From NCBI GenBank assembly GCA_027007865.1, contig JALTEE010000504.1, positions 1 through 15,014 of the forward strand: a DNA stretch of 15,014 nucleotides. Direction: 5' to 3'. The notes under the pieces were generated by a model that saw only the letters and a program-made list of their open reading frames with translations, did no database searches and was not told the origin of the DNA. The first letter of the stretch is position 1, and every line of letters starts with the position of its first letter. Source of the DNA: a bacterium (GTDB lineage: Bacteria > UBP14 > UBA6098 > B30-G16). Positions 1-7,566 of the stretch are shown piece by piece. Position numbers and translations under genes: made by a program.

Positions 1-2232
1 ACAAAGAGTCGAACACTTACGAAGTATCTTGGCAAAGATTTTAAAATTGTCGCATCGATGGGGCATATCGTAGATTTGCCTCAACGGCAACTCGCTGTGG
101 ATATCAAGGCAGGATTTAAACCGCGCTATCAGATTATTCCTGGCAAGGAAAAAACTATTGCCGCGATAAAATCCGCAGCCTCCGGTGCCGATGCAATCTA
201 TCTCGCATCCGACCCAGACAGAGAAGGCGAAGCAATCGCATATCATATCGCGAATACTCTCGGCATTATCGATACTGCGCATCGTGTTCTTTTCAACGAA
301 ATCACAAAAGATGCGGTAATAAAGGGAGTCGAAAATCCTACAAAAATCGATATCGACAAGGTTTATGCGCAGCAGGCTCGCAGAATCCTCGACAGGCTCG
401 TAGGATATAAGGTTAGCCCGATATTATGGAAGATACTGCATCAAGGACTTTCCGCAGGGCGCGTGCAATCTGTTGCGCTAAAGATTCTTGCGAAGCGTGA
501 GGAAGAACTGGAAAAATTCGTTCCAAAGGAATTTTGGACAATCGACCAAGTGTTATCCGTTAAAGGCAAAGAATTTCCCGCAAAAGTTACGCAATTTCGA
601 GGGAAAAAACTTGAAATTCCCGACGAGAAATCTGCAAAAACACATCTCGACGGCGTAAAAAAGTCCGCTCCATTCATAGTTTCGCAAATCGAGCGTAAGA
701 AACAGCGTCGAAACCCGATGCCGCCGTTCGTTACGAGTTCTATGCAATTGGAAGCATCTCGCAAACTCGGCTTTTCCACCAAAAATACGATGCGAATAGC
801 GCAGCAATTATACGAAGGAATCGAACTCGGCGACGAAGGTCCGTCAGGACTTATCACATATATGCGAACGGATTCCGTCCGCATTGCAGATGTTGCGAGA
901 AATTCGGCGGAAAAATTTATCCGAGCACAATTCGGCAGCGAATATGTTGGGAAAATTATTCACGGCACAAAAAAATCCGCACAGGATGCTCACGAAGCCA
1001 TTCGACCCACTTTCCCAGCGAGAACTCCGAGCCAAATAAAGCCATATCTATCAAAAGACCAATTCAGATTGTATGAACTCATCTGGCGGAGATTTATCGC
1101 ATCGCAGATGGCTCCTGCACAATTGGAGCGAATTTCCGTTAAAATGAAGGGCGGCGAATATTTGTCCGAGACATCGGAGACTAAAATTTTGTTCGATGGG
1201 TTTCTAAAAGTTTGGAATGTCAGAGTCGCACAGTCGGAAGATGAGGAAAAAGTAAAACTTCCTCCGCTCGAAAAAGGCGACGAAACATCGGTCGAAAATG
1301 TAAAAGCAAACCAACATTTCACGAAACCGCCCGCGCGATATAGCGAAGGCACATTGGTCAAAGAGCTGGAATCGCAGGGTATCGGCAGACCGAGCACTTA
1401 TGCGCAGATTATCTCGACATTGCTCGCGCGGAAATATGCTCGCTTGGATAAGAAACGACTCGTAGTAACCGACCTCGGAAAGCAAGTCAATAAATTGCTG
1501 CAAAAAATGTTTCCTACCATTTTTGAGGAGAAATTCACTGCAAAAATGGAAGATGAATTAGACGAGGTCGAGCGCGGGAAAATGAGTTGGCAGCAATTGC
1601 TGGAAAAATTTTACGAGCCATTTTCAAAAAAATTGCAGGATGCCGAGAAAAAACGAATCGAATACAAAAAAGAAACAGTGGAGTATCTCGATAGAAAATG
1701 TCCCAAATGCGGCGCTCCGCTGCTAATACGATGGGGACGATACGGGAAATTCATCGCCTGCTCGAACTATCCGAAATGCAAATATACCGAGCCGCTCGAC
1801 AAAGATGAGAAAAAAGTGAAACAAGCGCCTGTCCCGCTCGATGAAAAATGCCCCGATTGCGGCGCACAACTCGTCGTGAAAAATAACCGCTGGGGCGGTA
1901 GATTTATCGCTTGCTCGAACTATCCGAAATGCAAATATGCGAGACCGTTCGCACTCGATATCAGATGCCCGCGAAAAGGATGCGAGGGCAAATTGCTCGA
2001 ACTCGTATCGAAAAGATATAAGAAAAAATTCTACGCTTGCAGCGAAGAGAACTGCGATTTCAGAACCTTCGACGAACCACTTCCGCAAAAGTGCCCCGAG
2101 TGCGGCGCACCAACAACATTCTTGAAAAAAACGAAGAAAATCACAAAGCGATACTGCGCAATATGCGGGTGGAGTGTGGTTGGGAATGAGGGCGAAACAC
2201 AAACGAAGTCCGACGAGGGAAAAAAGAAATAA
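1..2232 (+). CDS. topA: DNA topoisomerase I (type IA), 5'-truncated by window edge
   Basis: Type IA topoisomerase that relaxes negative supercoils through a tyrosine-DNA intermediate. The reading frame is open from base 1. The codons before the ATG at 58 read TKSRTLTKYLGKDFKIVAS, which is the conserved N-terminus normally following LVIVESP, so only about a dozen residues are missing and the ATG at 58 is internal. Numbering from base 1, the TOPRIM acidic motif SDPDREGEA has its aspartates at 71 and 73 (first codon at 211). The catalytic tyrosine is in ITYMRTDS (codon 859-861, residue 287). The C-terminal tail carries four Cys4 zinc ribbons beginning near 1699, 1849, 1966 and 2092, the first two with the typical FIACSNYPKC ending, and closes with a Lys-rich stretch. 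A TetR-family gene follows after 30 bp on the same strand. The product is near certain. Confidence 0.97.
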   Translation, partial: TKSRTLTKYLGKDFKIVASMGHIVDLPQRQLAVDIKAGFKPRYQIIPGKEKTIAAIKSAASGADAIYLASDPDREGEAIAYHIANTLGIIDTAHRVLFNEITKDAVIKGVENPTKIDIDKVYAQQARRILDRLVGYKVSPILWKILHQGLSAGRVQSVALKILAKREEELEKFVPKEFWTIDQVLSVKGKEFPAKVTQFRGKKLEIPDEKSAKTHLDGVKKSAPFIVSQIERKKQRRNPMPPFVTSSMQLEASRKLGFSTKNTMRIAQQLYEGIELGDEGPSGLITYMRTDSVRIADVARNSAEKFIRAQFGSEYVGKIIHGTKKSAQDAHEAIRPTFPARTPSQIKPYLSKDQFRLYELIWRRFIASQMAPAQLERISVKMKGGEYLSETSETKILFDGFLKVWNVRVAQSEDEEKVKLPPLEKGDETSVENVKANQHFTKPPARYSEGTLVKELESQGIGRPSTYAQIISTLLARKYARLDKKRLVVTDLGKQVNKLLQKMFPTIFEEKFTAKMEDELDEVERGKMSWQQLLEKFYEPFSKKLQDAEKKRIEYKKETVEYLDRKCPKCGAPLLIRWGRYGKFIACSNYPKCKYTEPLDKDEKKVKQAPVPLDEKCPDCGAQLVVKNNRWGGRFIACSNYPKCKYARPFALDIRCPRKGCEGKLLELVSKRYKKKFYACSEENCDFRTFDEPLPQKCPECGAPTTFLKKTKKITKRYCAICGWSVVGNEGETQTKSDEGKKK

Positions 2233-2262
2233 GTTGTTTTTCGATTCAACATTCGATGAATA

Positions 2263-2856
2263 ATGATGACTAAACGAGAACAAAAAGCGCAGGCGACACG
2301 GCAAAAAATCCTCGATGTGGCATGCTACGGTTTCACGGTCAAGCCGATGAACCTGATTTCGCTCGATGTTGTCGCATATCGTGCCAAAGTTGACCGCTCG
2401 ACAATCTATCGCTATTTCTCAGACAAGAAGATTCTTTTTGCGGCGGTTGTCGAGGAAGAACGGATTCGTGTTATTCGTGCCATGCAAAGCGCCGCGGCTC
2501 ACGAGCAAACAGGAACGAAAAAACTCGAAGCGTATTTTCGCACACGCTTCAAGAACAAGATGAGATTGATGAAATACCTTTCGCACAATTTGAAATTCAT
2601 CTATGGAAATTCTGAAATATGGGGCTCGTTCTGTGAATTCGCCGATGATGAACGGAAACATGTGGAAAGAATTTTGCGCTTCGGGCATCAGCGTGCGGAA
2701 TTCGTTGTAGATGAAACGGAATCGCTTGCGAAGTCGATTGTAGATTTGATGGATGGTTTGCAGACGCTTCATATCGAGCGTGGCAAAGCTCTCGATGAAA
2801 TTCAGGAAAGCGCGATGAAAATTGCGGAGATTATATCGAGGGGAGTGAGAAAGTAG
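2263..2856 (+). CDS. TetR/AcrR-family transcriptional regulator
   Basis: Predicted one-component repressor of 197 residues, a normal length for the family. The N-terminal part (residues 5-60) has the TetR DNA-binding layout: a first helix around RQKILDVACYGF, then a helix-turn-helix around residues 33-52 with DVVAYRAKVDRSTIYRYF and the family-typical IYRYFSDKKILFAAV following. The C-terminal ligand/dimer domain is not diagnostic, so the effector is unknown. ATG codons at 2263 and 2266 are both possible starts; no clear Shine-Dalgarno lies in front of either. It is 30 bp after topA and may share its transcript. No efflux pump or enzyme gene sits beside it to suggest a target. The dyad-symmetric 42-bp array begins 10 bp after its stop, so autoregulation or control of the downstream secreted protein is possible but unproven. 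Confidence 0.9.
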   Translation: MMTKREQKAQATRQKILDVACYGFTVKPMNLISLDVVAYRAKVDRSTIYRYFSDKKILFAAVVEEERIRVIRAMQSAAAHEQTGTKKLEAYFRTRFKNKMRLMKYLSHNLKFIYGNSEIWGSFCEFADDERKHVERILRFGHQRAEFVVDETESLAKSIVDLMDGLQTLHIERGKALDEIQESAMKIAEIISRGVRK

Positions 2857-2866
2857 CTCACGAGGC

Positions 2867-3101
2867 AAGATACTCTCTATGCGAATGTCTTACGACAGGT
2901 AATGAAGTGAGATATTGATATTATGAATATCTTACGACAACTTATGAAATAAGTCATTCACTTAATGAGTATCTTGTGATAAACAATAAAGCAAGATATT
3001 CATTATGCCAATATCTTGTGAGAGATGATAAGACGAGATATTCATTAGGAGAATATCTTGCAATAAGTGGTGAAGTAAGACATTCATAAGACGAACATCT
3101 T
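2867..3101. repeat. Six-unit 42-bp tandem array of dyad-symmetric elements
   Basis: Six 25-bp elements start at 2867, 2909, 2951, 2993, 3035 and 3077, exactly 42 bp apart. Each is an imperfect inverted repeat with the consensus arm AAGATATTC, a 7-bp centre, then GAATATCTT. Unit 5 (3035-3059) pairs fully if one G-T pair is allowed, and units 2 and 4 nearly so. Units 1, 3 and 6 carry mismatches without compensating changes. The 17-bp linkers are also related (recurring TGAAG, ACGACA and ATAA pieces), so this is a diverged tandem repeat rather than repeat plus unique spacer. A possible decayed seventh unit lies near 3117-3143. The function is unknown. Possibilities include a phased protein-binding array or a hairpin-rich leader upstream of the sorting-domain and LVIVD genes. 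Confidence 0.85.
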
Positions 3102-3108
3102 ACATTAT

Positions 3109-3366
3109 ATGGAGAAATCATACTCAACAAGGAAGTATGCTCCATTGTTGATGGAGCAATCGCGATATACGATTTGCGCGGGACACTTCGACTACGCTCA
3201 GTGCCCGACAATTGCGAAACTCGGTCATCGAGCGGAGTCGAGGCAAGCCGAAATGACACGCACATTCATCTGGCATCCTGACAAAACGGTTAATTCAGGT
3301 GTGTATATTGTAAAGGCAACATCCGATATGAACTCGATAGGAAAACGAATTGTTTATGTAAAATGA
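3109..3366 (+). pseudogene. Frameshifted remnant of a C-terminal sorting domain
   Basis: The 3' half encodes TFIWHPDK, SGVYIVKA and KRIVYVK, the end of the same sorting-type domain found in the LVIVD protein ending at 4681 and the orphan copy ending at 11280. The expected preceding strand, IYDLRG, is present at 3165-3182 but in a different frame from TFIW. Between them lies a palindromic element (about 3186-3243) whose insertion, or a nearby indel, broke the frame. The open frame from the ATG at 3109 runs through but reads nonsense (MEKSYSTRKYAP) before the element. There is no PNPFNSS segment, secreted body or signal peptide. It is best read as the decayed tail of a lost secreted protein; expression of the 85-residue frame is unlikely. 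The stop is 10 bp before the next gene's ATG. Confidence 0.7.
3186..3243. repeat. Imperfect inverted repeat element inside sorting-domain remnant
   Basis: The left arm TCGACTACGCTCAGTG (3188-3203) and right arm CATCGAGCGGAGTCGA (3226-3241) are imperfect reverse complements separated by about 22 bp. Translated in the downstream frame it gives the FDYAQ ... AESRQAEM text. I recognise this general TTCGACT/GAGCGGAGTCGAA pattern from dispersed repeats in other bacterial genomes, but naming a family would need a search. It sits exactly between the IYDLRG and TFIW segments of the sorting-domain remnant. Confidence 0.65.
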
Positions 3367-3376
3367 GGAGTTTCCG

Positions 3377-4681
3377 ATGAAAAACTATATTCTACTTTTT
3401 ATTTTCGTTGTATACGCTTTCATTTTTGCGCAGGATTCACTTAATGTGAGGTTAGTTGGGCGTTGTGATATCGAAGGATTTGCCCAGGGTATTTTTGTTT
3501 GTGATTCTTATGCTTATGTAGCTGCTGGCAATGCAGGCCTGCGTATTATTGATATATCAGATATTAATAATCCTTATGAAATAGGTTATTGCACTGATAC
3601 AGCATGGTTTGCACGGAAGGTTGTTGTAGATGACATTTATGCTTATGTTGCTGATATTGATTCAGGTTTACGTATAATTGATATATCCGATCCTACAAGT
3701 CCAGTTGAGATCAGTAAATATCTTTTTGATATTTGGGATATTGTCATCAAAGATACATTAGCATATTTGACAGGCGGTGGTTCATATATTGTAAATATCG
3801 CAAATCCATATTCTCCATTTCAAGTGGGATATATGCCAGTTCCTGGTAATGGAATCAGCGTTGTTGATTCATATGCCTATATTGCAGATTACTGGTATGG
3901 AATATATATTATGGATATTACAGATCCAACAACTCCAATTCAAGTAGGAAGTTATGGTGAACTTGATACACCAGTTTCAGCCTGGTCAGTTGTAATTTAT
4001 GGAGAATACGCATATGTTTCTTGGGATTATTCTACAAATGGAATTATCATACTAAATATTTCCGATCCGGAACACATTTCCCTTTGTGGGTCATATACAC
4101 CAGGATACAGTTCATATGAAAATGAGATTGTGGATTCATTTATTTATACTGCCAGTGCCGGTTATGGACTTCGAATACTTAATATATCAAATCCTCTCTA
4201 TCCTTATGAAGTTGGCTATTACGATACAGATGATATTGCATTGGGAATATTTATTAAGCCTCCATATGCCTATGTTGTTGACCGCTATGATGGACTCTAT
4301 ATTCTTGACATTTCACATTTAACAGAAATAAGTGAGTCAGAAATAAAAATACCTGAAAAACTAGTTATTTCTGCGCATCCAAATCCGTTCAATTCGTCGT
4401 GCGCCATCACATTGTCATGTCATTCCCGTGAAAACGGGAATCCAGAAGGATGGGTGGATGTGGAAATATACAATTTGCGCGGGAATATTGTCAACGGAGG
4501 GCTTCAGCCCTTCGTTCGAAACAGCGGGCTAAAGCCCGCTGTTGACGCCACCACTCAATCCTCCACGAACCGCACATTCACATGGACACCCGATAAAAAT
4601 ATTCCATCGGGGATATATTTTGTGAGAGCGCGAACGGGAGACTGGCAAACAACAACAAAACGGATTGTGTATTTGAAATAA
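3377..4681 (+). CDS. Secreted seven-repeat LVIVD beta-propeller protein with C-terminal sorting domain
   Basis: Predicted exported protein of 434 residues. The start is set by AGGAG at 3366-3370, 6 nt before the ATG. Residues 1-19 are a signal peptide (charged MKN, hydrophobic core, then AQ-DS). Residues about 24-315 hold seven repeats of roughly 40 residues with the LVIVD pattern (YAYVA, then GLRIIDISDP, then P.EVG), consistent with a seven-bladed propeller. The ligand is unknown. Residues 328-434 form the sorting-type tail: HPNPFNSS (334-341), VEIYNLRGNIV (362-372), FTWTPDK (401-407), GIYFVRA (412-418) and the KRIVYLK end, which resembles type IX secretion or FlgD-like tail domains. Two repeat-derived stretches are embedded in frame in the tail, at about 348-358 and 373-389. 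The propeller body has few CGA/TCG triplets, unlike the tail and neighbouring genes. It ends convergently 53 bp from secF. Confidence 0.88.
   Translation: MKNYILLFIFVVYAFIFAQDSLNVRLVGRCDIEGFAQGIFVCDSYAYVAAGNAGLRIIDISDINNPYEIGYCTDTAWFARKVVVDDIYAYVADIDSGLRIIDISDPTSPVEISKYLFDIWDIVIKDTLAYLTGGGSYIVNIANPYSPFQVGYMPVPGNGISVVDSYAYIADYWYGIYIMDITDPTTPIQVGSYGELDTPVSAWSVVIYGEYAYVSWDYSTNGIIILNISDPEHISLCGSYTPGYSSYENEIVDSFIYTASAGYGLRILNISNPLYPYEVGYYDTDDIALGIFIKPPYAYVVDRYDGLYILDISHLTEISESEIKIPEKLVISAHPNPFNSSCAITLSCHSRENGNPEGWVDVEIYNLRGNIVNGGLQPFVRNSGLKPAVDATTQSSTNRTFTWTPDKNIPSGIYFVRARTGDWQTTTKRIVYLK
4422..4441. repeat. In-frame palindromic element ATTCCCGT / ACGGGAAT
   Basis: Perfect 8-bp inverted repeat (4422-4429 and 4434-4441) with a GAAA loop. 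It encodes the CHSRENGNPE stretch in the sorting tail of the LVIVD protein. The ATTCCCG core resembles the element at the 3' end of queC (11484-11501), so it is probably one dispersed family. Confidence 0.75.
4493..4516. repeat. In-frame hairpin around GGGCTTCAGCCC
   Basis: The inner arms GGGCT (4499-4503) and AGCCC (4506-4510) pair, and the stem continues outward to AACG (4493-4496) and CGTT (4513-4516), with one G-T pair. It is coded in frame as the start of the NGGLQPFV insert in the sorting tail. Confidence 0.7.
4520..4543. repeat. In-frame 24-bp near-perfect palindrome around AGCGGGCT
   Basis: The arm AACAGCGGGCT (4520-4530), a 2-bp centre AA, and AGCCCGCTGTT (4533-4543) form an 11-bp stem. 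It follows the preceding hairpin after 3 bp and encodes NSGLKPAV, in frame, between the IYNLRG and TFTW strands of the tail. The two hairpins probably form one compound element. Confidence 0.75.
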
Positions 4682-4734
4682 ATACTGTTCGTTTCACTGC
4701 AGTGGAGCGGAAATAAATTGCCGCCGATATAAAA

Positions 4735-5664
4735 TTACCTTCTTCTTCCGCCGACCTTTTTTGGAAACCATTTCTCCCATTGAACCACAATCGGACTTAC
4801 GATATAGACCGACGAATAAGTTCCCACGAGAATACCGATGAATAATGCCAGCGCAAAATCGTATATCACTTTCCCGCCGAAAAGAAGCAGGCAGAGAACA
4901 ACGATAAGCGTGGTGAATGATGTGATAATCGTTCTTGCAAAAACTTGATTCAAACTTTTGTTCACGATATCAAAAAAGTTCAGCCTTCGCAATTTTGCCA
5001 TATTTTCTCGAATTCTATCTGAGACAACAATCGAGTCGTTTATCGAATATCCTACGATTGTCAGCAACGCTGCGACAATAGACAGCGTGATTTCGCGGTT
5101 TAGCAGCGAGAAAATTCCGATTGTAATGAACGCATCGTGAAACAGAGCGATTACTGATGCCACGCCGAATCGAAATTGAAAGCGAATTGTTATATATAGC
5201 AGCATTGCTATGAGAGCGAATAACACTGCCCAGGTCGCTTTGCTGCGCAGTTCCGCACCCACTTTGGGACCGACTTTCTCGTTTGACAAAACTTCGATTT
5301 TATAGCCATCCGCTTCGGAAAAATTATTTCTAAATGTTTCAAGTAAAATTTCTGAAAAATCGGGATATTTTTCATCGAGTTCCATCGGAACACGGAAAAG
5401 CACCCACGGTTTATCGGTAATCGACTGCACTTCTATTTTACCAAACCCTTTGCTGGTGAGAATATCTCGCAACTCACCGATGTCGGGCACTCGGTTGCCA
5501 AATGATACTTCGAGAACTCGCCCACCCGTAAAATCCACCCCGTATCGAGGACCACCGTGAACTATAAGCGACACAATTCCCGCGAGAATTAGAACGCCCG
5601 ATAAAGTAAAGGCAATTTTGCGAAGACCTAAAAAATTCCAGTTTATATCTTTTATGAACTGCAT
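4735..5664 (-). CDS. secF: Protein translocase subunit SecF
   Basis: Inner-membrane partner of SecD that uses the proton or sodium gradient to help proteins leave the SecYEG channel. Two ATGs lie in tandem (5667 and 5664). The AGGAGG at 5670-5675 is only 2 nt from the first but 5 nt from the second, so I choose 5664 (309 residues, normal length). In numbering from the first ATG: TM1 is about 16-37; the signature VDFTGG is at 44-49; a soluble extracytoplasmic domain runs to about 145; then come five further membrane segments. The conserved GYSINDSIVVSDRIRE (207-221, the SecD/F superfamily TM4 motif) is intact. It has a basic C-terminus (GGRRR). It lies 41-44 bp after secD and is presumably cotranscribed. 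It converges with the LVIVD gene. Confidence 0.95.
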   Translation of the reverse strand: MQFIKDINWNFLGLRKIAFTLSGVLILAGIVSLIVHGGPRYGVDFTGGRVLEVSFGNRVPDIGELRDILTSKGFGKIEVQSITDKPWVLFRVPMELDEKYPDFSEILLETFRNNFSEADGYKIEVLSNEKVGPKVGAELRSKATWAVLFALIAMLLYITIRFQFRFGVASVIALFHDAFITIGIFSLLNREITLSIVAALLTIVGYSINDSIVVSDRIRENMAKLRRLNFFDIVNKSLNQVFARTIITSFTTLIVVLCLLLFGGKVIYDFALALFIGILVGTYSSVYIVSPIVVQWEKWFPKKVGGRRR

Positions 5665-5708
5665 CATTTCCTCCTTGGTTCTCTATTATAAAAAATTGTG
5701 TTCCTTCT

Positions 5709-7526
5709 CTATATTGCTACGGCTTCTTTCTGAAATGCTGCAATATACCAGTCGAATATCATTCTTGTTACGACAATCGCGGTATACATAGATATTACGA
5801 TACCCAAGCCCAGCGTAACGGCAAATCCGCGAATTGGGCCTGTTCCGAAATAATACAATATAATTGCCGCCACCAAGGTTGTTAAATTTGCATCGACAAT
5901 TGTGATAATCGCCCTCGAATATCCCGCTTCGATAGCCATTCTGATAGTTCTCCCTGCGCGGAGTTCTTCGCGAATGCGCTCGTATATAAGCACATTCGCA
6001 TCGACAGCCATACCTATCGTCAAAATTATACCAGCGATACCCGGCAGCGTCAACGCGGCGTGCAGCAACGCCATAGCCGCCATTAGAATTATCAAATTCA
6101 ACAATAATGCGATGTCCGCAATAATTCCAGCGAAACGATAATACATCAGCATAAACAGTATAACAATAATAAGCCCAACAATAGCAGCTCTGACACCGCT
6201 TCGGATAGAATCTTCGCCTAATGTTGGACCTACGGTTCTTTCTTCGACAATTTTGAGCGGCACAGGCAGCGAACCCGCTCGCAAAACAATCGTGATAACT
6301 TTCGCCTCAGAAATATCGTTTATTCCCGTAATCTGCGCTCTGCCATTGCGAATTTTCGACTGTATTACAGGAGCAGTATAAACTTTTTTGTTCAGCACGA
6401 TTGCAAGTCGCCTTTTGATGTTCGCTCCCGTTATTTTTGAGAATATTCTTCCACCAACGCCATCGAATTCGAGGTCTACTATAGGTTTTCCTGCAGTCTT
6501 AGGGTCGTATCCACTTCCGAGATGCCAGCGCGCGCGGGTGAGGTGGTCGCCTGTCAACTCGACATTGTCCCGAAGCATATACAATTCTTTCGTTCTAATC
6601 CCTTGATAACTTTTGTAGTGCACATCCCATAGAAAAATAGCGCCTCGATAAAGTTTCTTTACCTCTGGAAGTTCGAGCAATTTCTCAACCAAATCTACGC
6701 TCGACGCAGGAACGAAAATAGAGTTTTCCTCGACATCGACAAGCGAAGTGAACTGTCGAGATGTCACTTCTGGAACTTCTGGTGCAGCGGTCGATTCTTT
6801 TGCGAAAATGCTCGCGCCAGTGAGTTTGCTACTGTCTCCTGCTGCTTTGGAAGTATCTTTCGCCATCAGTTGTCCCATCGTCATTTTGGGAGTGGTATCT
6901 TGTTTCGCTTCAGCAGTCGAAGTATCGGCGGCAGCGGTTTCTGCGGCAGCAGTCGTTGTGGTCTCTGTTTCTGCGGCGGTGCTTTCAGCAGCAGTCTTTG
7001 CTGATTCCGCCGCTGCGGATACATTATGTTTTGCAAGGTCGAGCAACTCGGGATGTGCTGCCAAAAGTTTGTCCATTCCATCGACAAATCTTTCGACATC
7101 GCGCTTGTCACGCATCAATCGAAATTCGAGAATTGCAGTTTCCTGAACGAGTTGTTTTGCATGCTCAATATTTTGAATTCCTGGCAATTCCACAATAATG
7201 CGCTTGTTGCCAACTTTTTGAATCACGGGCTCGGAAACACCAAATTGGTCCACTCTGCTGCGGATTACTTCGAGAGCGATATCTATGGGAATCGTATCGA
7301 GGTCCACAGGAAGATTGGTTGTATCGACTTCCAAAACGAGATGCGTTCCACCCTGAAGGTCGAGACCGAGTTTTATTCCTTTCATTTGAAGTTCATCGAC
7401 AAGTCCGGGATTATTCTTCTTTTGCTCCTTAGTCATCGAAACAAGTCGTATCGTTGGAATAAGAAAATAGAGCGATACAATAATCACAATTGCCGTTAAA
7501 AGCGCTTTCCACAAAATTCCTCTCAT
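5709..7526 (-). CDS. secD: Protein translocase subunit SecD, with Ala/Thr-rich insert
   Basis: Membrane subunit of the Sec accessory complex, 605 residues. The start is supported by AGGAGG at 7534-7539, 7 nt upstream. Residues 7-27 are the first membrane helix. KLGLDLQGGTHLVLEV (52-67) is the family signature opening the periplasmic P1 domain. A conserved second part of P1 resumes near 270, followed by DLEFDGVGGRIFSKIT (351-366) and LNKKVYTAPVI (378-388). The C-terminal five-helix bundle starts near 446 and contains the diagnostic GMAVDANVLIYERIREE (505-521). Residues about 168-252 are a low-complexity stretch rich in Ala, Thr, Ser and Glu with no predicted fold, inserted in the extracytoplasmic region. 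The gene is first in the secDF pair and has its own consensus promoter at 7567-7595, 104 bp below nnr. Confidence 0.96.
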   Translation of the reverse strand: MRGILWKALLTAIVIIVSLYFLIPTIRLVSMTKEQKKNNPGLVDELQMKGIKLGLDLQGGTHLVLEVDTTNLPVDLDTIPIDIALEVIRSRVDQFGVSEPVIQKVGNKRIIVELPGIQNIEHAKQLVQETAILEFRLMRDKRDVERFVDGMDKLLAAHPELLDLAKHNVSAAAESAKTAAESTAAETETTTTAAAETAAADTSTAEAKQDTTPKMTMGQLMAKDTSKAAGDSSKLTGASIFAKESTAAPEVPEVTSRQFTSLVDVEENSIFVPASSVDLVEKLLELPEVKKLYRGAIFLWDVHYKSYQGIRTKELYMLRDNVELTGDHLTRARWHLGSGYDPKTAGKPIVDLEFDGVGGRIFSKITGANIKRRLAIVLNKKVYTAPVIQSKIRNGRAQITGINDISEAKVITIVLRAGSLPVPLKIVEERTVGPTLGEDSIRSGVRAAIVGLIIVILFMLMYYRFAGIIADIALLLNLIILMAAMALLHAALTLPGIAGIILTIGMAVDANVLIYERIREELRAGRTIRMAIEAGYSRAIITIVDANLTTLVAAIILYYFGTGPIRGFAVTLGLGIVISMYTAIVVTRMIFDWYIAAFQKEAVAI

Positions 7527-7566
7527 AAATAATCCTCCTCAGGTCATTTCGAAAATATAATTTGAA

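Noticed and set aside
2867..3101. CRISPR-like array (25-bp repeats, 17-bp spacers)
   Set aside because: The repeats are degenerate, the intervening 17 bp are related to one another rather than unique, the period is rigidly 42 bp, and no cas gene is in view.
3377..4681. Firm assignment to type IX secretion
   Set aside because: The tail resembles sorting domains, but no Por/Spr/Gld component lies in the window, and similar FlgD-like tails occur in lineages where the system is unproven.
4690..4709. Hairpin CGTTTCAC-TGCA-GTGGAGCG between the convergent LVIVD and secF genes as terminator
   Set aside because: The stem depends on G-T pairs and no T-run follows on either strand, so a rho-independent terminator is not supported.
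6748..7146. Ala/Val/Ser-rich plus-strand open frame
   Set aside because: It is the complement of the low-complexity insert of secD; the composition explains it fully.
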